Below, one piece after another: positions 28,028-32,357 of a DNA stretch of 32,357 nt (within the stretch, counting starts at the first letter, position 1; the number at the start of each line of letters is the position of its first letter). Origin of the DNA: Acidimicrobiia bacterium (GTDB taxonomy: Bacteria > Actinomycetota > Acidimicrobiia > Acidimicrobiales > AC-14); the NCBI GenBank assembly GCA_023265025.1, contig JAHFUP010000062.1:1-32357 (forward strand), read 5' to 3'. A program made the translations under genes and the position numbers. The notes below the pieces were generated by a model that was not told the DNA's origin, ran no database searches, and saw only the letters and a list, made by a program, of their open reading frames with translations.

Positions 28028-29168
28028 AGATCTGGGTCTCGACCGGGGCGGCCACCTCCTCCTGAAGCGAGCTCTCGCCGGCGTGGACGCCGGCGAGCGG
28101 GTGGAGGTCCGCGGCCGGGCGCCGGAGCTGGCCGTCCACGTGCGGGCCTGGTGCCGGGCCCAGGGCCACGGGTACGACTGGCCGTTCGTGGTCCGCGGCA
28201 ATGCCGCCGGCGCCCGCCGGCGGGGGGCGGAGGTGGCCGGCGGGCCGAAGACCGTGGCGGACCGGGCGCCGGCGACGTGGGGCCTGGCCGCCCGGGGCGC
28301 CGTGGTGGAGGCCGGGGGGCCGGCGTTCGCCTTCGCCCTGGACGAGAAGGCGGCGGTGTGGACGGACGCGGCCGCCGGCATCTACCGCCAGGCGCTGGCG
28401 TCGCAGTGGGACCCGGCGGTGGCCGTCGACTGGGACGAGCCCTTCGAGCTGCCCGAGGAGGTCGAGGCGGCCGTCGTGGCGGTCATGACCTACCTGATCG
28501 AGAACGAGAACGCCGCCCTGGTCGTCCCCGCCCGTTTCCTCGGCCAGATCCACCCGCACTTCCGGGAGGTCGTCGCCGTGCTGGCGGCCCAGGTGGCCGA
28601 CGAGGCCCGCCACGTCGAAGTCTTCACCCGTCGGGCCGAGCTGCGCGGGGGGCCGCTGGGCCTGTCGACCGCCGGCGGGCAGGCCTCGCTGCTGACCCTG
28701 CTGGAGGAGCCCGACTTCGCCCTGGCCCACTTCCTGCTCTCGGTCCTGGGCGAGGGCACGTTCCTGTCTCTGCTGTCGTTCCTCGAGCGCTTCGCCCCCG
28801 ACCCGGTGACCCGTCGGGTGACCCACCTGGCCCTGGCCGACGAGGCCCGCCACGTCGCCTTCGGCATGGCCCACATGGGCGCGCTGCTGGAGTCCGACCC
28901 CGGCCTACGGGCCCGGCTGGCCACCGCCGTCCGCCGGCGCCACGACGCCCTGGCCTCCACCGCCGGCCTCAACGCCGAGGTGTTCGACGGCCTCGTCGTC
29001 CTCGCCGCCGGCGCCTTCACGCCGGCCGCCATCGCCGAGGGGTTCGCCAAGGTCCAGGCCCTGGAGGCCGACATGGACGACGGCCGGCGCCGGCGCCTGG
29101 CCAAGCTCGGCTTCAGCGCCGGCGACGCCGCCGAGCTGGCCGAGCTCCACACCCGCAACTTCATGTAG
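28017..29168 (+). CDS. TusA-like/ferritin-like di-iron fusion protein with a probable ATC start
   Basis: 383 residues if started at ATC 28017, overlapping the previous stop by 11 bp; GGAGG is 3 nt upstream. No ATG/GTG/TTG occurs in frame before GTG 28083, which would cut the first domain. Residues about 2-60 resemble TusA: LEDLGLDRGGHLLLKRAL, GERVEVRGRAPELAVHV, AWCRAQGHG. The TusA CP dipeptide with the catalytic Cys is replaced by DR. Residues about 130-330 form a ferritin-like bundle with four ligand helices: ENENAA, ADEARHVEVF, GEGTFL and ADEARHVAFG (Glu, ExxH, Glu, ExxH), a di-iron oxygenase or oxidase site. Its partners suggest an oxygen-dependent step on the ligand of the binding protein; the reaction is unknown. 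Confidence 0.75.
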   Translation: MDLEDLGLDRGGHLLLKRALAGVDAGERVEVRGRAPELAVHVRAWCRAQGHGYDWPFVVRGNAAGARRRGAEVAGGPKTVADRAPATWGLAARGAVVEAGGPAFAFALDEKAAVWTDAAAGIYRQALASQWDPAVAVDWDEPFELPEEVEAAVVAVMTYLIENENAALVVPARFLGQIHPHFREVVAVLAAQVADEARHVEVFTRRAELRGGPLGLSTAGGQASLLTLLEEPDFALAHFLLSVLGEGTFLSLLSFLERFAPDPVTRRVTHLALADEARHVAFGMAHMGALLESDPGLRARLATAVRRRHDALASTAGLNAEVFDGLVVLAAGAFTPAAIAEGFAKVQALEADMDDGRRRRLAKLGFSAGDAAELAELHTRNFM

Positions 29169-29178
29169 CGGCGCTTTG

Positions 29179-29215
29179 CGGTAGCTCAGATACCGTGGCG
29201 GCACTTCAGCTACCG
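29179..29215. terminator. Inverted repeat after the ferritin-like gene
   Basis: CGGTAGCT (29179-29186) and AGCTACCG (29208-29215) are an exact 8-bp inverted repeat with a 21-nt loop, 11 bp after the stop codon. It is a probable weak terminator or a regulator site for the next gene. Confidence 0.4.
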
Positions 29216-29314
29216 GAAACTGCTGCGACCCTTGTCGTCGGCACCGGCCCGGCGTACGATCTGCTACAGGGGTCGGAAGTGGGGTCGGCCACACAACGAA
29301 TGGGGGGTTTCGTC

Positions 29315-29905
29315 ATGTTCGTTCGCCGTGGCGTGGCATTGGCCGGCGTGCTCGGTGCCGCCATCACCGTGGTGGCCGGGGCGGCGGCGTTCGCCTGCAC
29401 CAACCTGGCCACGTTGAACCTGAGCGCCAGCTCCGGCAAGACGGGCGACGTGATCACCGTCACCGGCTCGTCGTACCGGATGCCGAGCGGCGTCACGACC
29501 GGCGTGCAGTTGCGCTGGAACGCCCTCGACGGCCCGGTGCTCGCCGAGGTCACCCCCGACAAGGTCGGCAACATCTCGGCCAGCGTCACCATCCCCCAGG
29601 CTGCGCCCGACAACTACGTGATCGTGGCCATGCTCCGCGACGCCAAGGGCGCCGACACCTCGGGCACGCCGTCGCGGGCCCAGTTCCAGGTCGTCGGCGG
29701 CGCCGGTAGCGCCGCTCCGTCGCCGGTCATCGCCCAGCAGACGCCGGCGGCCGGCGCGTCCGGGAGCAGCTCGAGTGCACCTCTCGCCCTGCTCGTCGGC
29801 TTCGGCGTGCTCGGCCTGGTCCTGTTCGGGAGCGGCATCGTGGCTGCGGCCCGGGCCACCCGCACCAGCACGGCGCCGGCGGCGGCCCCTGCCCGTCGCG
29901 ACTGA
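29315..29905 (+). CDS. Membrane-anchored Ig-like surface protein
   Basis: 196 residues. ATG 29315 is chosen for the GGGGGG 7 nt upstream; an in-frame ATG at 29300 adds five residues. An N-terminal signal (about 1-27) ends at AFAC, which could also be lipobox-like. Residues 28-130 form a beta-sandwich of the IPT/TIG or Ig type (LNLSASSGKTGDVITVTGSS, GNISASVTIPQAAPDNYVIV). A Gly/Ser/Pro linker leads to a C-terminal helix (about 155-178) and a short basic tail, but there is no sortase motif. It precedes the Asp-box protein by 22 bp. Adhesion or a structural role at the surface is inference. Confidence 0.7.
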   Translation: MFVRRGVALAGVLGAAITVVAGAAAFACTNLATLNLSASSGKTGDVITVTGSSYRMPSGVTTGVQLRWNALDGPVLAEVTPDKVGNISASVTIPQAAPDNYVIVAMLRDAKGADTSGTPSRAQFQVVGGAGSAAPSPVIAQQTPAAGASGSSSSAPLALLVGFGVLGLVLFGSGIVAAARATRTSTAPAAAPARRD

Positions 29906-29927
29906 CCCCGCCTCACCCACGACGACC

Positions 29928-31559
29928 ATGAACGCCCGTCGCGTCGCTTGCCGCGCCCTCGCTGCCACCACCGCGGCCTCGGCCATGATGCTGTCGCCCG
30001 CCGGCGCCGCCCCTGACGCGGCGGCGCCGAAAGTGACGGGCGCGGTCCAGGTCACCGACAACCCCAACACCGTCCGGGCCCACATCGTCCCGCTGATGAC
30101 CCGGAACCCCATCAACGGTGAGCTGGTCATCGGCGAGGTCGACGCCCGGGGCACCCGCGAGTGCGCGGTGCACATCTCCTCCGATGGGGGACGCAGCTGG
30201 TCGCTCGGCGGCTCCTTCATGGTCAAGCCGTTCACCGACTGCTCGATCGGCGCCGAGTTCGGTCCCAGCATCCAGCCGTTCTTCGACCGTGACGGCGTCC
30301 TCAACGTGGCCTTCGCGGCCAACGACCCGGCCAGGCTGGCGTCATCCGACCGGCCGACGACCACCACCGACGTCCGGGAGGACATCCCCCGCAACTCCTA
30401 CCTGGCCCGGTCCACCGACGGCGGGCGCACGTTCACCACGGTGCTGGTGGCCGCCGGCAAGGAGGGCAGCACCCAGACGGCCTACATCGACGCTCCCGCG
30501 GGCGCCGTCGACCCCCTGAACCCCCGCAACATCTACGTCGCGTGGGGCCAGGGCGACTGGAGCAACGAGAAGGACCCGATCCGCACGATGGTGGCGGCGT
30601 CCACTGACGGCGGCAAGACCTTCGGGACGCCGGTGGAGATCAACGGCGGGATGGGTGCCGACTACACCTTCCTCGTCGTCGACGGCAAGGGCGTGGTCCA
30701 CGCCACCTTCTGGTCGCGCGGCGTCGGCACCGAGGCCTGGGACCCCACCCAGGCCCGCATCAACGGCCGCCGCAACCCCACCCCCCTCGTGCACGCCTGG
30801 TCGGCCGACAACGGCAAGACGTGGGAGCGCAACAACATCGACCCCGGGAACCAGCGGGTGTACCGGGCCGCCCCGCTGGCCGTCGACCTCAAATCCGGCG
30901 CCCTGTACGCGGTGTGGCACCAGTACCCCGACCCGTTGAACTTCGAGGCCAACCGCGACGGCAAGGACCGGGTCGACGTGTATTTCTCGGCCTCGACCGA
31001 CGGCGGGCGGACGTGGTCCAAGAAGGTCGTCGTGAACGAGGGCCCGCAGAGCGGCGTCAACCATGAGCTGCCCGGGATCGCCGTCGCCCCCAACGGCCGC
31101 ATCGACATCGCCTGGTACGACTACCGCTTCAGCCCTCGGGCGGGTAGCGGGGCCGGTGTGCAGGACGTGTTCTATGCATCGTCCACCGACCAGGGCCGCA
31201 CGTTCTCCCGCAACGTGCGGGTTACCGACCGCTCGATCGACCGCTCCATCGGGGTCTACGCCGGCGCCATCGGCGTGAACATCAACGTCGGGATCACCTC
31301 CACCGACTCGGCGGTGTACCTCACCTGGCAGGACACGCGCAACGGCCGCCCGAACACCCAGTCCGAGGACATCTACAGCGCGTCGATCGTCCTGGCCGGC
31401 ACCGCGGCGGACGCCGGCACGGCGGCGTCGGACGACGACGGCATCGCCGGCTGGGTCTTCCTCGTCTCCGGGATGGCCATCGGGGCCGGCGTGGCCTGCG
31501 GCCTGGTGTGGCTAGCGGTGTCCCGTTCCCGGTCGAACCCCACAGGCTCGCCGGCCTGA
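29928..31559 (+). CDS. Exported Asp-box (sialidase-like beta-propeller) protein with C-terminal membrane anchor
   Basis: 543 residues from ATG 29928. The signal peptide (about 1-28) ends at AGAA. Six Asp boxes (SxDxGxxW/F) are visible: SSDGGRSW, STDGGRTF, STDGGKTF, SADNGKTW, STDGGRTW and STDQGRTF, so a six-bladed propeller fits. An arginine triad and a Tyr/Glu pair of true sialidases cannot be confirmed by eye, and many Asp-box propellers are not sialidases. A C-terminal helix (about 505-528, WVFLVSGMAIGAGVACGLVW) and tail SRSRSNPTGSPA anchor it. It lies 22 bp after the Ig-like protein and probably shares its transcript. A surface glycan-related function is plausible but unproven. Confidence 0.78.
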   Translation: MNARRVACRALAATTAASAMMLSPAGAAPDAAAPKVTGAVQVTDNPNTVRAHIVPLMTRNPINGELVIGEVDARGTRECAVHISSDGGRSWSLGGSFMVKPFTDCSIGAEFGPSIQPFFDRDGVLNVAFAANDPARLASSDRPTTTTDVREDIPRNSYLARSTDGGRTFTTVLVAAGKEGSTQTAYIDAPAGAVDPLNPRNIYVAWGQGDWSNEKDPIRTMVAASTDGGKTFGTPVEINGGMGADYTFLVVDGKGVVHATFWSRGVGTEAWDPTQARINGRRNPTPLVHAWSADNGKTWERNNIDPGNQRVYRAAPLAVDLKSGALYAVWHQYPDPLNFEANRDGKDRVDVYFSASTDGGRTWSKKVVVNEGPQSGVNHELPGIAVAPNGRIDIAWYDYRFSPRAGSGAGVQDVFYASSTDQGRTFSRNVRVTDRSIDRSIGVYAGAIGVNINVGITSTDSAVYLTWQDTRNGRPNTQSEDIYSASIVLAGTAADAGTAASDDDGIAGWVFLVSGMAIGAGVACGLVWLAVSRSRSNPTGSPA

Positions 31560-31563
31560 TTCG

Positions 31564-31839
31564 TCAAAGCGTCGCCTCGGCGACGACGGCAATGGTGATC
31601 TCGTCGGCTTCCGGCCCGGCCATCCACATGACGTACCAGTCGCCCGTTCCGACCGGCGTGCTACGTAGCTGTCCGTAGCGCTCGGTGGCGAACTGGCGGG
31701 TGCGCAGGCGCGGGTCGAACGGGTCGACTTCGAGCCTCCCGAGGGTCCGGAGCGCGGCCCGGTGGACGTCGGCTAGGGCCGGCTCCGCTTCGAGTCGGGT
31801 CATCGCCTGGTCGGCAGCTGGGAGCCAGAGCAACTGCAT
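31564..31839 (-). CDS. ParE/RelE-like toxin
   Basis: 91 residues from ATG 31839 (MQLLWLPAADQAMTRLE); a longer frame to 31938 would cross the antitoxin promoter. The pattern is that of small RelE/ParE-fold toxins: N-terminal strand, two helices (ADVHRAALRTLGRLEVDPFD), then LRTRQFATERYGQLRSTPVG, DWYVMWMAGPEADEITIAVV with the strand-rich end. It is transcribed away from the antitoxin-like gene at 31921, with the 81-bp gap holding tandem repeats. A TACCCT -10 box lies 9 nt before the ATG. Toxic activity and target (mRNA or gyrase) are inferred from the fold only. Confidence 0.65.
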   Translation of the reverse strand: MQLLWLPAADQAMTRLEAEPALADVHRAALRTLGRLEVDPFDPRLRTRQFATERYGQLRSTPVGTGDWYVMWMAGPEADEITIAVVAEATL

Positions 31840-31864
31840 GATGAGGAAAGGGTACGAGAATCGT

Positions 31865-31895
31865 TGCCCAGTTTGGCGGATGCCCAAATTGGCGG
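31865..31895. promoter_or_regulatory. Tandem 15-bp repeats in a divergent promoter
   Basis: TGCCCAGTTTGGCGG (31865-31879) and TGCCCAAATTGGCGG (31881-31895) match at 13 of 15 positions with a 16-bp period, and each is an imperfect palindrome (GCC...GGC). They lie between the -10 boxes of the toxin (31849-31854, minus) and the antitoxin-like gene (TACAGT 31908-31913, plus). Confidence 0.6.
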
Positions 31896-31920
31896 GGTGT
31901 GGCCCGCTACAGTACGGGTG

Positions 31921-32187
31921 ATGAGCGCATACCCCCACCGCGAAGAGATCGTGCTCGATGGTCGTCGCCGGACCAGCCTGGCCCGGGTCGGCGTCGCCAG
32001 TGATAGCCGCTACATCGCCGAGACACTCGAGGACGGCTCGGTCCTGCTGACGCCAGCCGTGCTGATCGAGAAGTGGGAGCTGGCCGCGCTGACCAACCCT
32101 GAGATCCGGTCCGCTCTCGATGCCGCCCTCACGACCTCGCGTGACCAGCTCGTCAGCCGGGGGTCGTTCGCCGGTTACGCCGACTGA
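31921..32187 (+). CDS. Antitoxin-like DNA-binding protein (AbrB/SpoVT type)
   Basis: 88 residues from ATG 31921. TACAGT lies 7 nt upstream and no Shine-Dalgarno is seen, so it is probably leaderless. The N-terminal half (EEIVLDGRRRTSLARVGV, RYIAETLEDGSVLLTPAV) has the swapped-hairpin pattern of AbrB/SpoVT-type antitoxins; the C-terminal half (WELAALTNPEIRSALDAAL) is a helix suited to wrap a toxin. It is divergent from the ParE/RelE-like toxin, and the tandem repeats between them are likely its operators. Most toxin-antitoxin pairs are co-directional, so this arrangement is unusual. The pair is inferred from position. Confidence 0.65.
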   Translation: MSAYPHREEIVLDGRRRTSLARVGVASDSRYIAETLEDGSVLLTPAVLIEKWELAALTNPEIRSALDAALTTSRDQLVSRGSFAGYAD

Positions 32188-32188
32188 C

Positions 32189-32233
32189 TCTTTGTCGGCT
32201 CAGCTACCTCAGGTGTACTCCAGCCGACAAAGA
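32189..32233. terminator. Bidirectional terminator
   Basis: 32189-32200 and 32222-32233 are exact 12-bp complements (TCTTTGTCGGCT and its reverse complement) with a 21-nt loop. It lies directly after the antitoxin-like stop and just beyond the stop of the minus-strand gene at 32237. Confidence 0.7.
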
Positions 32234-32236
32234 ACG

Positions 32237-32357
32237 CTAGAAGCGGAGGGCGGCCAGCTTGTCGGTGAGCTTCGACACGGCCGAGACGACGGGGCTGGCG
32301 GGGTCGAAGTCGATCAGCGGGATCTCGGCCTTGTCGGCGTCGAGCACCAGGGTGCTC
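32237..32357 (-). CDS. C-terminal end of a probable ParA/MinD-like P-loop ATPase (partial)
   Basis: Only the last 39 codons are inside the window; the start lies to the right. The end reads AEIPLIDFDPASPVVSAVSK, then LTDKLAALRF and a stop. This pattern (switch-like 'IPL...DP.SPV..A...L...L') is common at the C-terminus of MinD/ParA-type ATPases, which act in cell division, polar placement or pilus assembly. The nucleotide-binding motifs are outside the window, so the call is tentative. Confidence 0.4.
   Translation of the reverse strand, partial: STLVLDADKAEIPLIDFDPASPVVSAVSKLTDKLAALRF

Noticed and set aside
29179-29215. A tRNA-like element suggested by GGTAGCTCAG at 29180-29189
   Set aside because: The GGTAGCTCAG resembles a tRNA D-arm, but no acceptor stem, anticodon arm or T-arm sequence (GGTTCGAxTCC) follows at the right distance.

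Overview
The window is a very GC-rich, gene-dense chromosomal segment. It contains LAXTG-type (class E sortase) surface proteins, GTG/TTG starts, TANNNT -10 boxes placed 6-9 nt from start codons, LigD-type end joining, PPK2, bacterioferritin and an Hyp cluster. Together these suggest an actinobacterium, possibly of the Acidimicrobiia; the taxonomic call is inference. I see no tRNA, rRNA, CRISPR, insertion sequence or phage gene.

Layout. 1-2417: three sortase-type surface proteins (the first cut by the window edge) around an iron-storage pair, bacterioferritin-associated ferredoxin and bacterioferritin. 2530-3090: a lipoprotein. 3123-6611: a tightly overlapping operon that resembles the maturation part of methylamine dehydrogenase clusters: a MauE-like protein, a Tat-exported 24-cysteine protein resembling methylamine dehydrogenase light chain and fused to a ricin-type lectin, a MauD-like thioredoxin-fold protein, a membrane protein and a small conserved protein. 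6674-9527 (minus): a YtxH-like protein, a PE-Pol LigD without ligase domain, and PPK2. 9601-10128: a decayed DUF2079 gene. 10158-11150 (minus): a DUF5615 PIN toxin with a MerR-HTH/DUF433 antitoxin. 11227-17116: a galactoside operon (GH1, GH2, galT) divergent from galK. 17244-19271: a J-domain/zinc-ribbon protein and three unknown genes, two of them small membrane proteins. 19349-24920 (minus): YceI, then hypF, hypE, hypD and hypC. 24976-25790 (minus): PadR and a winged-helix-like regulator. 26047-29168: an acyl-CoA dehydrogenase-like protein, a cytosolic PhnD-like binding protein and a TusA-like/ferritin-like fusion, behind a long structured leader. 29315-31559: an Ig-like surface protein and an Asp-box (sialidase-like) protein. 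31564-32187: a divergent toxin/antitoxin-like pair. The right edge holds the end of a probable ParA/MinD-like ATPase.

Two themes stand out. First, four genes (lipoprotein 2530, GH1 16066, YceI 19900, TusA/ferritin-like 28017) have no ATG, GTG or TTG where their conserved N-termini require a start, yet each has an in-frame ATC there. In two cases the ATC lies exactly 6 nt after a TANNNT box, the same geometry as the ATG of PPK2. In YceI it lies 6 nt after a GAGGAG Shine-Dalgarno. This suggests real AUC initiation in this lineage. Second, the MauE/MauD-like operon appears to be a dedicated disulfide-forming system for one exported lectin-fused protein that has lost the second Trp needed for a TTQ cofactor.

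Regulatory DNA is rich in dyads: a 36-bp perfect palindrome before the iron genes, a 60-bp dyad at 2424-2483, a bidirectional promoter with overlapping -10 boxes between GH1 and galK, a perfect 21-bp PadR-type operator, tandem 18-bp repeats before the unknown membrane operon, and tandem 15-bp repeats between the divergent toxin and antitoxin.
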